This document shows positions 45,663 to 54,047 of a DNA stretch of 64,000 bases, in pieces. The position numbers were made by a program, and so were the translations under genes. Source of the stretch: Pseudomonadota bacterium. Lineage in GTDB: Bacteria > Desulfobacterota > Desulfobulbia > Desulfobulbales > Desulfocapsaceae. The notes below the pieces were generated by a model. That model saw nothing but the letters and a program-made list of their open reading frames with translations. It was not told the origin of the DNA and did not search any database. The stretch's first letter is position 1; the number at the start of each line of letters is the position of its first letter. The DNA lies in contig JAHJNL010000043.1 of assembly GCA_018820855.1 (NCBI GenBank), forward strand, positions 1-64,000. Reading direction: 5' to 3'.

Positions 45663-46180
45663 ATGGCTTGTCTCCCCCGTTTTGTTATTCCTGGCCATCC
45701 ACAGCATGTCATTGTCCGTGGCAACAACCGGGAACCTATTTTTTTGTCTGCTGCCGATTACCAGTTTTATCTGGAAAAGCTGAGGTTGGCCTACATAAAG
45801 CATCGGTGCGATGTCCACGCCTATGTCTTGATGACAAATTATCTCCACCTGCTCATCACACCCCATCAGGAAGATGATATCTCCAAAACGGGGCGATACT
45901 CTGTGCAATACTTCAACTGCACCTATCGACGACGAGTACGTTGTGGGAGGGCCGGTATAAAGCGACACTGATTGACAGCGAAAACTATGCCCTGATCTGC
46001 CACCGCTTTGTTGAACTCAATCCCGTACGCGCAAATATGGTTGCTCATCCTGGGGAGTACCCAGGTCAATTATCTTCAGGTGCGGTTAGTGCGCGGCGGA
46101 CAGTGACTTTTGTGTTTTTGACTTTGTTATGGTGGGGAGTTGGCGGCGGGGTTTATGAAATGGGTGACCCCTTGTGTTGA
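45663..46180 (+). pseudogene. Broken RAYT (REP-associated tyrosine transposase)
   Basis: The first frame (45663-45971) starts CLPRFVIPGHPQHVIVRGNN, typical of RAYT/IS200-like enzymes. Coding then shifts frame near 45940 to TLWEGRYKATLIDSENYALIC and ELNPVRANMVAHPGEYP. The HUH motif is damaged (YLH instead of HVH), and residues around ISKT...YSVQYF are missing compared with the usual family order. Not functional. Confidence 0.85.
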
Positions 46181-46240
46181 CCGCGGTAAAACTTTGGTTC
46201 CTGAGCCCCTGGACTACTTGTAAACGATTGAGGTAATTTC

Positions 46241-47881
46241 ATGAATAAATCTATGACAATAGGTGAGTACCTGATTGAGCAGCTTAGCCGGCATGGAGTT
46301 TCTCATGTTTTCGGGATTCCCGGTGATTACGCCCTTAGTTTTTTTGACCTAATGACCAAGAGCGACAAGCTGGATATTATTAACACTTGTGATGAGCAGG
46401 GAGCAGGGTTTGCTGCTGATGCGTATGCGCGAATCAAGGGGCTTGGGGCTGTCTGCATAACTTACGGCGTTGGCGGATTGAAAGTTGCCAATACTACGGC
46501 CCAGGCTTTTGCCGAGAAGTCGCCTGTTATTGTTATCAGCGGAGCGCCCGGGGTTAAGGAACAGGAAAAAAATCCCCTTCTGCACCATAAGGTTAAAGAC
46601 TTTAATACCCAAAAAAAAGTATTTGATGAATTTACGGTGGCCTCAACAATACTGGATGATCCGGCTACGGCTTTTTATGAAATTGATCGGGTTATTCATT
46701 GTGCCCTCAGGTACAAGAGGCCTGTTTATATTGAAATTCCCCGGGATATGGTTTCTGTCCCAGGGGTGAGGGACTACCAGCACAGTCGGTCTGGGGATAT
46801 AAGTGATCCCCATGCTCTGCAAGAGGCTTTAACTGAAGCCGTCCAGATTATTAATTCCGCAGAGCGGCCGGTCATTCTGGCCGGTGTTGAAGTCCACCGG
46901 TTCGGCCTGCAGCGTGAACTGGTCGCCTTTGCCGAGAAAACTCAGATTCCGGTTGCTACAACCATCCTTGCTAAGTCAGTTATTCCTGATAATAAATCAT
47001 TTTCTTTGGGCATCTATGAGGGGGCAACAGGGCTGAAAGAAATAACAGAATATGTCGAGTCCAGTGACTGTATTATCTTTCTTGGTGCATTTCTGACGGA
47101 CTTGAATACGGGCATATACACGGCGAATGTTGACACTGCTCGTTCAATCTATGCAACCAGCGAAAAACTGACCATCTACCATCATCGCTATGATAATATT
47201 CTGTTTAAAGACTTTTTGAATGGCTTGTCCGACGGAGATATAAAAAAGCGAACTGAAACCCACCCGGTTCCTGCACCGCCCCCACCATTCCACCCATTAA
47301 AGGGCCACCAAAAAATGAAGGTGCAGAGGCTTTTTCATAATCTTAACTCATTTATTACCAAGGATAATATTATAATAGCAGACGTGGGCGATGCACTGTT
47401 CGGCGCCAATGATCTCTATATCCATCAGGATACAAATTTTCTTTCTCCGGCGTACTATGCCTCCCTCGGTTTTTCGGTTCCAGCAGCAGTTGGAGCCCAC
47501 TATGCCAACCCAGCACTTCGAGCCATTGTCTTGATTGGAGATGGTGCTTTCCAGATGACTGGCATGGAATTGTCAACTATTGCCAGGTACGGCTTAAATC
47601 CCATAGTTATTGTTTTGAATAATGAGGGGTATGGCACTGAGCGGCCGATGCTGGACGGACCGTTTAATGATATCCTTCCCTGGAAATACAGCTTGATTCC
47701 TGAAATTTTAGGAAGAGGTAAAGGCTTTTATGTTGATAATGAAAAGGATTTCGATAGTGCTTTGCGTGAGGCGCGTGACTATACCGAAGATTTCAGTCTG
47801 ATTGAGGTAAAAATTGATAGAGATGACCGCTCTCCTGCATTAAATCGCTTGACCAGCTATCTGGCAAAAGAAGTAAAGTAA
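46241..47881 (+). CDS. Thiamine diphosphate-dependent 2-keto acid decarboxylase (IPDC/PDC family)
   Basis: 546 aa. The N-terminal ThDP domain has HVFGIPGDYALSFFD, a catalytic Glu in CDEQ, and the His pair (LLHHKVKDF) expected of pyruvate or indolepyruvate decarboxylases. The C-terminal pyrophosphate domain has IGDGAFQMTGMELSTIARYG with LNNEGYGTERPMLD. It converts a 2-keto acid to an aldehyde. Precise substrate not assigned. TTGAGGTAA lies upstream. It is followed by a dispersed repeat and a flavodoxin-like gene. Confidence 0.88.
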   Translation: MNKSMTIGEYLIEQLSRHGVSHVFGIPGDYALSFFDLMTKSDKLDIINTCDEQGAGFAADAYARIKGLGAVCITYGVGGLKVANTTAQAFAEKSPVIVISGAPGVKEQEKNPLLHHKVKDFNTQKKVFDEFTVASTILDDPATAFYEIDRVIHCALRYKRPVYIEIPRDMVSVPGVRDYQHSRSGDISDPHALQEALTEAVQIINSAERPVILAGVEVHRFGLQRELVAFAEKTQIPVATTILAKSVIPDNKSFSLGIYEGATGLKEITEYVESSDCIIFLGAFLTDLNTGIYTANVDTARSIYATSEKLTIYHHRYDNILFKDFLNGLSDGDIKKRTETHPVPAPPPPFHPLKGHQKMKVQRLFHNLNSFITKDNIIIADVGDALFGANDLYIHQDTNFLSPAYYASLGFSVPAAVGAHYANPALRAIVLIGDGAFQMTGMELSTIARYGLNPIVIVLNNEGYGTERPMLDGPFNDILPWKYSLIPEILGRGKGFYVDNEKDFDSALREARDYTEDFSLIEVKIDRDDRSPALNRLTSYLAKEVK

Positions 47882-47890
47882 TCGAGGAAA

Positions 47891-47916
47891 ATCAATCGAG
47901 TCTGACCCTTCGATTT
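47891..47916 (-). repeat. Dispersed 26-bp repeat, copy 2
   Basis: Minus-strand copy between the decarboxylase and flavodoxin genes, core GGGTCAGACTCGATTGAT, the best preserved of the four. Confidence 0.55.
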
Positions 47917-47937
47917 TCGAAATTATCAACATTATGA

Positions 47938-48600
47938 ATGGACAATATAATGAAAGTACTTGGCGTTTCCGGTTCACCTGTACAAAATAGTAATACAGAT
48001 CGTGCCTTGAAAATTGCTCTTGAGGCCACCTGTATGAAAAGTGAATTTATAAAATTAAGTGATTATACTTTTGGGCCGTGTGATGCTTGTCTGGGATGTA
48101 TCAAAACCAATAAGTGTATCAAAAAAGACGATGGGGTAATGTTGGCTGAAAAAACTTTCAAGGCTGATGCGTTGATCATAGCCGGTTTTACTCCTTACTC
48201 CTCTCTGGACAGTCGCACGAAGGCTTATATTGAACGACTCTATCCATTGCGTCATCGTAATCAGCTGATGGCTGGGAAACCCGGTGGCGCCATTGTCACC
48301 AGTGCCAATCCCTCCCGGCAGGAACAAATGTTGTCTGCCGCTGCAAGCAGCATAGATGCCATTAAACATTATATGATAGACGAAGGAATGAATTTTTTGG
48401 GTGGAGTATCCTTGCTTGGTAATGTTCCCTGCGTCCGTTGCGGTCAGGATGGCCAATGCCAGATGTCCGGCTTAAAAATACTCTATGGAAAGGATGCAAC
48501 TCCAGAGAGCGTCGGTATATTTGATTTTGAAAGCGACTCTGCAAAGGTATCTGAGTTGAAAAAATTAGGTGAAGCAATTGGCGCTTCTTTTTTTAAGTAG
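47938..48600 (+). CDS. Flavodoxin-like NADPH-dependent FMN reductase family protein
   Basis: 220 aa (ATG 47950 is another possible start; no strong ribosome-binding site). The flavodoxin-like N-terminus KVLGVSGSPVQNSNTDRAL carries the FMN phosphate loop. CDACLGCIKTNKCIKKDD is a cysteine-rich insertion of the kind found in multimeric flavodoxin relatives with Fe-S-like spacing. A second cysteine group (VPCVRCGQDGQC) occurs in the C-terminal part. Role unknown, probably redox. Confidence 0.82.
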   Translation: MDNIMKVLGVSGSPVQNSNTDRALKIALEATCMKSEFIKLSDYTFGPCDACLGCIKTNKCIKKDDGVMLAEKTFKADALIIAGFTPYSSLDSRTKAYIERLYPLRHRNQLMAGKPGGAIVTSANPSRQEQMLSAAASSIDAIKHYMIDEGMNFLGGVSLLGNVPCVRCGQDGQCQMSGLKILYGKDATPESVGIFDFESDSAKVSELKKLGEAIGASFFK

Positions 48601-48879
48601 ATAGCTACTTTGTTTCGTTGAGAAAATGATGGGCATGTCTTTGCTTGACCCTTTGTTGGCCGCAAATGAAGTGAATAGGATACCGAGAGACTTGTCGATG
48701 AACCGGAACGTTTGATAAAAAAGGACCTTCCCGGAAATGTGGAATGATCCGAGGGCAACATGTTAATTTTCCTGGTAAATGTGGATGAGTCCTATGCAAC
48801 AGTATGGATCTATTCGATATTATAACCAAGAAACGAGCTGGTATCTTTTCGTTTAAGAGTGGAGTGGGTAGCCATAAAG

Positions 48880-49599
48880 ATGAAAAACACAAATTTTTCC
48901 TGCAGTAAGTGCAGCAAAACCTGGCAGAAGAGCGGTGAAACGAATTGCTGGAGCAATGATCCTGAAAGCATGCCTCCCCAACCGGGGAATTGTCCTTCAA
49001 AGGATCACCTGGAAGTGATCCAGGAATGTTTTGAACTGTACAAGGGTGACAGCGATGATGCTAAAATAGCCAAGGTGGCGGCCAAAGTGGAAGGCCTCTG
49101 CTACCAGCCGGTTCCGGGAAGCGAGGCAGTGAATGCACGTTGGAATAGGGTCGAGGACACCATCGCTTTTGCCAAACTCATGGGCTATGAAAAACTAGGC
49201 ATTGCGACCTGTATCGGTCTGCTCGATGAGACTGAGAGACTGGCCTCAATCCTCAAGGCCCAGGGGTTTAGTCCGGTCAGTGTCTGCTGCAAAGCCGGGA
49301 GCATCGACAAGTTGGAACTGGGGTTGGGAGAATCCAACAAGGTGCGACCGGACACCTTTGAACCGGCCTGTAATCCGGTGGCCCAAGCCAAACTTCTGAA
49401 CCGGGCCCAAACCGAGATGAACATTATCGTTGGCCTCTGCGTGGGACATGACATGTTGTTCAGCAAATACTCGGAAGCGCCGGTCGCAACCCTGGTTGTC
49501 AAGGACCGGGTCACTGGCCATAATCCGGTGAGTGTCTTATACGGCCAGAATTTTTATCACAAAAGACTTCAGGCCCAACCGCTTGAGGTTGAAAAATAG
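48880..49599 (+). CDS. DUF1847 metal-binding protein
   Basis: 239 aa. The N-terminal CSKCSKTWQKSG.TNCW looks like a zinc or Fe-binding site. The rest matches a DUF1847 arrangement (EDTIAFAKLMGYEKLGIATCIGL, VCCKAGSIDKLE, ACNPVAQAKLLN, NIIVGLCVGHDMLF). Biochemical role unknown. The start at ATG 48880 is uncertain (an in-frame start at 48859 also exists). Confidence 0.78.
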   Translation: MKNTNFSCSKCSKTWQKSGETNCWSNDPESMPPQPGNCPSKDHLEVIQECFELYKGDSDDAKIAKVAAKVEGLCYQPVPGSEAVNARWNRVEDTIAFAKLMGYEKLGIATCIGLLDETERLASILKAQGFSPVSVCCKAGSIDKLELGLGESNKVRPDTFEPACNPVAQAKLLNRAQTEMNIIVGLCVGHDMLFSKYSEAPVATLVVKDRVTGHNPVSVLYGQNFYHKRLQAQPLEVEK

Positions 49600-49667
49600 C
49601 ACTGAGTATTGGCTTACTCTTTCAAAGTATTCCCGTGAATAGGGGTGAATTCACCGAGTGGCAAAAA

Positions 49668-49693
49668 ATCAATCGAGGCTGGCCCTTATTTTT
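49668..49693 (-). repeat. Dispersed 26-bp repeat, copy 3 (degenerate)
   Basis: Minus-strand copy with core GGGCCAGCCTCGATTGAT, diverged from the other three. It overlaps the C-terminal end of the IS110-like remnant. Confidence 0.4.
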
Positions 49694-49878
49694 AATTGAT
49701 TTCCTGTTCTCTGCGTTGTTATTGCCGTCAAAAACTCAACATTGTCCCTTATGATGCAACAGGCGGCCCGTGTCAGTTTATGTGATAATGCGGCATAAGC
49801 GATCGGTGCTTTGGTTTTTGCGGATTTTCGCTTGAAGAAGGTCTTAGCTCTGTCATCATGCCTCCTGCAAAATTCATG
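49669..49878 (-). pseudogene. C-terminal remnant of an IS110/IS116-family transposase
   Basis: About 70 codons on the minus strand end in a stop. The peptide has RRHDDRAKTFFKRKSAKTKA and APIAYAALSHKLTRAACCII, the pattern of the conserved C-terminal helix of IS110-type transposases. It lacks a start and the catalytic N-terminal part. The fragment shows earlier insertion activity in this accessory stretch. Confidence 0.5.
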
Positions 49879-50152
49879 GTGGTATCTTTCGGATGGAAAA
49901 GTCGTACTAAGCCAAGGTGTCGATGATCTTGGCGTCCATTCTGGTGATGATAGGGGTAACGATTGGATCAGGGAAAAGTTTCAGGATTTAGTATTTAAGC
50001 AGGATATCCCGAAACTGAAAGAACTCAAAAGAGTTGCAATAATCAATGATAATGTGCATGAACTTATAGAAATTATAATTGGAGTTGCCGATCTCTTGAC
50101 ATCCAATGAAATACGTTCACGACTGGCAATTATACCAGGCTTAAGTAAATAG
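49811..50152 (+). CDS. Hypothetical protein (uncertain start)
   Basis: 113-aa open frame from TTG, of which the first 25-30 residues overlap the IS110-like remnant and are doubtful. The C-terminal part (FKQDIPKLKELKRVAIIND, GVADLLTSNEIRSRLAIIPG) looks helical and coding-like. It may be the tail of a gene truncated by insertion. No family recognised. Confidence 0.3.
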   Translation: MVFADFRLKKVLALSSCLLQNSWWYLSDGKVVLSQGVDDLGVHSGDDRGNDWIREKFQDLVFKQDIPKLKELKRVAIINDNVHELIEIIIGVADLLTSNEIRSRLAIIPGLSK

Positions 50153-50245
50153 GCTTCGGCCATCTTTTTACAACCCGAAATTGCCCAACTTCGCTAGGCA
50201 TATATCTTGGTATCGCGTTGTGGGCCTGACAAAGGACCGTAAAAA

Positions 50246-50965
50246 ATGAATTCTAACAGAACAAGAGAAGCCGCAATATTGGGCGCTTTTATCTGCGTTG
50301 GATTAATCCTCTTTGGGTATTTGGTATCAACTGCTGCGATAAAAGTGAAAGGGATGGACAGGATCGTGACAGTGAAGGGCTTAGCTGAGCGTGAAGTCGA
50401 AGCAAACATCGCTATTTGGCCAATAAAATTTAATGAAGCCAGTAATGATCTTGCTCAATTATATTCTGTGATTGAGAGTAAGTCAGATATGGTCTTGAAA
50501 TTTATGAAGAAAAATGGATTTGCCGAGGACGAAATAACATTGTCCCAACCATCAATTATTGATAGGCAGGCCCAGGATTATGGAGATGCAAATAAAATTC
50601 AATTTAGGTTTACAGCTTCGGCAACAATAACAGTATATAGCCGCAAGGTGTCTCTTGTAAGAGAAACAGGAAATAAAGTTGTTGAACTTGGCAAAGAAGG
50701 GATTGCCATTTCAGGCCAGGATTACCAAAATAAAACCGAATTTTTGTTTACCGAACTCAATAAAATTAAACCGGAAATGATAGAAGAGGCCACGAATAAT
50801 GCCAGGGAAGTAGCTACCAAATTTGCCACAGACTCAAAAAGTAAATTAGGGAAGATCAAAAAAGCTACACAGGGGCAATTTACCATTACTGACCGAGACA
50901 CATCTACCCAACACATTAAGAAAGTGCGGGTGGTATCGACAATCGAGTACTATTTGTCAGATTAA
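50246..50965 (+). CDS. SIMPL (DUF541) domain protein
   Basis: 239 aa. A membrane segment or uncleaved signal (AAILGAFICVGLILFGYLVS) is followed by a periplasmic SIMPL domain: DRIVTVKGLAEREVEANIAIWPI at its start, then the repeated beta-alpha pattern through NAREVATKFATDSKSKLGKI. These are found in Gram-negative envelopes; in other species members affect signalling or oxidative stress. Role here unknown. Confidence 0.85.
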   Translation: MNSNRTREAAILGAFICVGLILFGYLVSTAAIKVKGMDRIVTVKGLAEREVEANIAIWPIKFNEASNDLAQLYSVIESKSDMVLKFMKKNGFAEDEITLSQPSIIDRQAQDYGDANKIQFRFTASATITVYSRKVSLVRETGNKVVELGKEGIAISGQDYQNKTEFLFTELNKIKPEMIEEATNNAREVATKFATDSKSKLGKIKKATQGQFTITDRDTSTQHIKKVRVVSTIEYYLSD

Positions 50966-51024
50966 TGCGTAGCCAAGGCAAAGAGTTAACTGTTCAGCGT
51001 AAGGTAATTGCCGCACAGCACCGC

Positions 51025-51315
51025 TTGCTAAGGCTTCGGACCGCAAAGCCAAATTTTGACGAGGGGCGGTTGTTTTATCGCTACCTCGACAGCGCAGCCG
51101 AGGGTTTTTTCGTTTCTGGCTCGGCCGCAACGCTGGTGATATTGTGGGCACAGCATTCATCCAGCCAAACCACGACCTGTCCTGCGAGAACGTAACCTTC
51201 GCTGAACGTGACAAGGTCATCGTGGGAATGGTCTCGGGCTACACCGCCGAGCAGCATGGTCGATCTTCAAACCGGCCCAGCCATACATGGCATCACGGGG
51301 TTGAACCCGATTAAT
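51025..51315 (+). pseudogene. GNAT acetyltransferase remnant
   Basis: Frame 1 encodes LRLRTAKPNF and LFYRYLDSAAEGFF. It then breaks at a six-T run near 51107, after which the next frame continues FWLGRNAGDIVGTAFIQPNHD, ENVTFAERDKVIVGMVSGYTAEQH and a stop. Together they follow the order of the N-terminal half of a GNAT domain. The C-terminal half is missing. Confidence 0.6.
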
Positions 51316-51672
51316 TACTTGGTGTGAAGCCAGAAACGTCAAGAAACTGTCCAGTTTCGTCTTTAACAGCCCGTATTGGCTGAAAACCCTTCCAATAGAA
51401 CATTTCCTGACAATTCATAAAGATCAAGAAGAACAATCCACAAACCCATTGGCCTGGTGAGCGGAAATCTACATCCTTTCGTGAGCGGCAGGAACTCAAT
51501 CGAGTCTGATCCCTTGATTTTCCGGTCTGGCCGGTACTATGATAAAAAGGATGGGGACATCACTGAAGGGAAGGGCTACGGTTTCTTTTCCTGTGATTTT
51601 TCATATAAACAGGAACAATATCTCTAAGATATGTCCCGTTGTTTTAAGCACAGTCAGACTCACAGGATTTGT
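51316..51672. other. 357-bp gap with a dispersed repeat
   Basis: Holds repeat copy 4 (51495-51520). A minus-strand open frame (51311-51499) is possible but has no ribosome-binding site. No other gene is supported. Confidence 0.5.
51495..51520 (-). repeat. Dispersed 26-bp repeat, copy 4
   Basis: Minus-strand copy with core GGGATCAGACTCGATTGAG, one base longer at the GGG tract than the others, located between the GNAT remnant and the NUDIX gene. Confidence 0.5.
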
Positions 51673-52179
51673 ATGCCGAAAATTCATTCCCACTGTTCGT
51701 ATTGCGGAGCCAGATTTTCAGATGCACAATCCTGGCCGAGATACTGTCAGGTGTGCAAAAATATCAGTTATCTGAACCCACTGCCGGTGGTGGTTGTCCT
51801 GTTGCCCTTGGGCAGAGGACTGGTTGCTGTCCGCAGGAATATAGAACCGCAGAAGGGCACCTTGGCCCTGCCTGGTGGTTACCTTGATTTTGGGGAAACC
51901 TGGCATCAGGGGGCGAGCAGGGAACTGGAGGAGGAGACCGGCATTCATGTCTCTGCCGAGCAGATCAGTCTGTATGATGTCCTGGACGGCCTGGATGATA
52001 CGCTGGTGGTTTTTGGTTTGGCTGCGCCACATCCTGTAGAGGTGCTGCAGCCTTTCTCTTCGCCTGAAACGCAGGAAGTGGTGTTGATTGAAGAGCCGGT
52101 TGAGATGGGTTTTCCATTGCATACTGAAGTAATAAAGCGATATTTTTCCGAGAAAAAGGAGAATTGCCATAGCCGTTAG
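51673..52179 (+). CDS. NUDIX hydrolase with N-terminal zinc ribbon
   Basis: 168 aa. A zinc ribbon (CSYCG...CQVC) lies at residues 8-30. The NUDIX box is complete: [20 protein letters not shown] then ETGI (G-x5-E-x7-REUxEExGU). Members with this zinc ribbon hydrolyse nucleoside diphosphate linkages such as NADH; substrate here not known. ATG 51673 is preferred over an in-frame 51631 because AGGA is five bases upstream. Confidence 0.85.
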   Translation: MPKIHSHCSYCGARFSDAQSWPRYCQVCKNISYLNPLPVVVVLLPLGRGLVAVRRNIEPQKGTLALPGGYLDFGETWHQGASRELEEETGIHVSAEQISLYDVLDGLDDTLVVFGLAAPHPVEVLQPFSSPETQEVVLIEEPVEMGFPLHTEVIKRYFSEKKENCHSR

Positions 52180-52217
52180 CAGGTGATGATGCTGTGTAAT
52201 CGGTGATTTTCCAGACC

Positions 52218-53417
52218 ATGATCAATCTCAACTCCAACATCACTAAACTCTACATTTTCTCCTTCCTGAAGATGAGCCTGTTTCCCATGGCCATCATTAC
52301 GCTGTTCTGGAAGGACCAGATCGGCTTGAGCCTGACGCAGATCCTCCTGCTGCAGGGTATCTACTCTGTCGCCATGGTGATCATGGAGTATCCGTCCGGC
52401 TACCTGAGCGACCGGATCGGTTACCGTGCCGCCCTCAATTTAGCTTCCCTGTTGGGGATTATCGGCTGGGGGTTCTATTCCTTCGCCGATTCTTTTACCC
52501 AGGTACTGGTTGCCGAGATCATCCTCGGGTTTTCCTTCTCCTTCATCAGTGGCTCGGACAGTGCTCTGCTTTACGAAAGCCTGAAGGCCGAGGGGAAAGA
52601 GCTGCACTACGCCCGTCACGAAGGGCGAATGAACGGTTTCGGTCAGAGTGGCGAGGCCTGCGGTGCTGTTTTTGCCGGGTTGCTTTACGCAGCAGCCCCA
52701 CTGCTCCCTTTTCTGATCCAGATGGTCGTCTGGGTACTGGCCCTGTTGCTGACCCGCACCCTGATCGAGCCACAGCGAAAAATCAAATCGCCGGCCAGCC
52801 ATTTTGCCGCGGCCTGGCAGTCGACCCGCTACGCGCTGCTGGAAAACCGGCGGCTGCGCTTCACCATCCTCTTGAACCTGGTACTGGGGCTGGCCTCCTT
52901 CTATCCGGTCTGGCTGATTCAGCCTTACATGCAGGACGGCGGTGTTCCGCTCGCCTGGTTCGGACCGATCTGGGCCGTTGCCAACCTGAGTGTCGCCCTG
53001 TTTGCTATGGCCAGCTACCGCAGTCATCTCAAGCTGGGCGACCGGCGCATGGTGCTGCTCTTTATTCTCCTGGTCTTTGCCGGCTACCTGGGGCTTGGCC
53101 TGGTTGGTGGGCTCTGGGGCTTCCTCTTCTACTACCTGTTAACCAGTATGCGCGGCCTGCGTGGCCCGATGCTGCTCAATCACGCCCAACAGGAGATCCC
53201 CTCCGCCAATCGCGCCGGAATCCTCTCTCTGCAGTCGCTTCTTTTCCGCCTCAGTTTTGTTTGCACTGGCCCACTGGTCGGCATGCTTGCTGATAACGTT
53301 GGTGTTCAGCAAACTTTTCTGCTCCTTTGCCATACTTTTGTGTTGATATTACCAGTGGTGGCCTGGTTGTTTCTCAGGCAAATCGCCAGGGATGAACGCC
53401 TTCTGAAGACTACTTAG
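52218..53417 (+). CDS. MFS transporter
   Basis: 399 aa (GTG 52203 possible). About twelve hydrophobic helices, with the MFS signature between TM2 and TM3 reduced to YPSGYLSDRIGYR. It matches a family of uncharacterised drug or metabolite exporters. Its base composition is more GC-rich than that of the preceding genes. Substrate unknown. It lies 38 bp after the NUDIX gene. Confidence 0.85.
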   Translation: MINLNSNITKLYIFSFLKMSLFPMAIITLFWKDQIGLSLTQILLLQGIYSVAMVIMEYPSGYLSDRIGYRAALNLASLLGIIGWGFYSFADSFTQVLVAEIILGFSFSFISGSDSALLYESLKAEGKELHYARHEGRMNGFGQSGEACGAVFAGLLYAAAPLLPFLIQMVVWVLALLLTRTLIEPQRKIKSPASHFAAAWQSTRYALLENRRLRFTILLNLVLGLASFYPVWLIQPYMQDGGVPLAWFGPIWAVANLSVALFAMASYRSHLKLGDRRMVLLFILLVFAGYLGLGLVGGLWGFLFYYLLTSMRGLRGPMLLNHAQQEIPSANRAGILSLQSLLFRLSFVCTGPLVGMLADNVGVQQTFLLLCHTFVLILPVVAWLFLRQIARDERLLKTT

Positions 53418-53458
53418 ACAAACAACCAGTCTTCCTCTATCATATTCAGTCTTTCACA

Positions 53459-53602
53459 TTATAATGTCAACGTCAGGCTGACCTTGACCACCGATCCACC
53501 TGTGCTGCGCTCTGCTGTCCACTTCGCATGTTTTTGTGCATCTTCTGCTCGTTGATTGGCTATAAGTTCAATCTGTTCTTTTTGTTGTTGAGTCGTCCCG
53601 AT
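53459..53602 (-). pseudogene. C-terminal gene fragment, family unknown
   Basis: 47 codons on the minus strand ending in TAA, with a stop directly upstream in frame. The peptide (EQIELIANQRAEDAQKHAKW then GGSVVKVSLTLTL) has a coding-like charged helix followed by strands, so it looks like the broken end of a lost gene. Not recognised. Confidence 0.35.
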
Positions 53603-53902
53603 TTAGTCAAAAAAAGAATGGATCTTTTCCCTGAAAGGGTTCAACCTTGCCAGGTTAAGCAAGCCATACTGTCTTTTTTCCCTGTGTCCACTTTGAGATG
53701 ATATTTTTTTAAAACTGTTACCGGTTTGTTACTTTTTTAGTTGTAAACTTTGCTTTAGGGGGAAGTAGCAAAAGAATACAAAAAGAGAAAAAGCGAAGCC
53801 GGTTGTCGTTCTCAATTCGTTATATTTTTTTAGATTGTATCAGTGCGCTGAGATTACATTCATCGCACTTTGCAGAACCGATAGCTTGCGGCTTATCTTT
53901 TC

Positions 53903-53926
53903 GTTGAGAACATGCAGGTTCTCAAC
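53903..53926. other. Perfect hairpin upstream of the giant protease gene
   Basis: GTTGAGAAC (53903-53911) and GTTCTCAAC (53918-53926) with a 6-nt loop (ATGCAG), followed by TTTT on the plus strand. It lies 121 bp upstream of the start codon of the 2050-aa gene, so it could be a regulatory dyad, a leader hairpin, or a weak terminator of an upstream transcript. Confidence 0.5.
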
Positions 53927-54047
53927 TTTTGACTTGGAAGGTGTTTTTGTTGTTGGTGCTCCTGCTCTCCAATAAAAAGAACGAATCTGTTTAGCTGGCC
54001 CTTGTAGAAATTAAACGGTTTTTCCTCTTCACTCTCAAGGAGTCCTC

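Larger units (their letters stand above)
53418..54047. other. 630-bp gap before the giant protease gene
   Basis: Contains a minus-strand gene fragment (53459-53602) and a hairpin (53903-53926). The rest is AT-rich with no recognised gene or tRNA. Confidence 0.5.

Noticed and set aside
53620-53680. tRNA-like T-loop (GGGTTCAACC)
   Set aside because: The surrounding bases do not form acceptor, D or anticodon arms.
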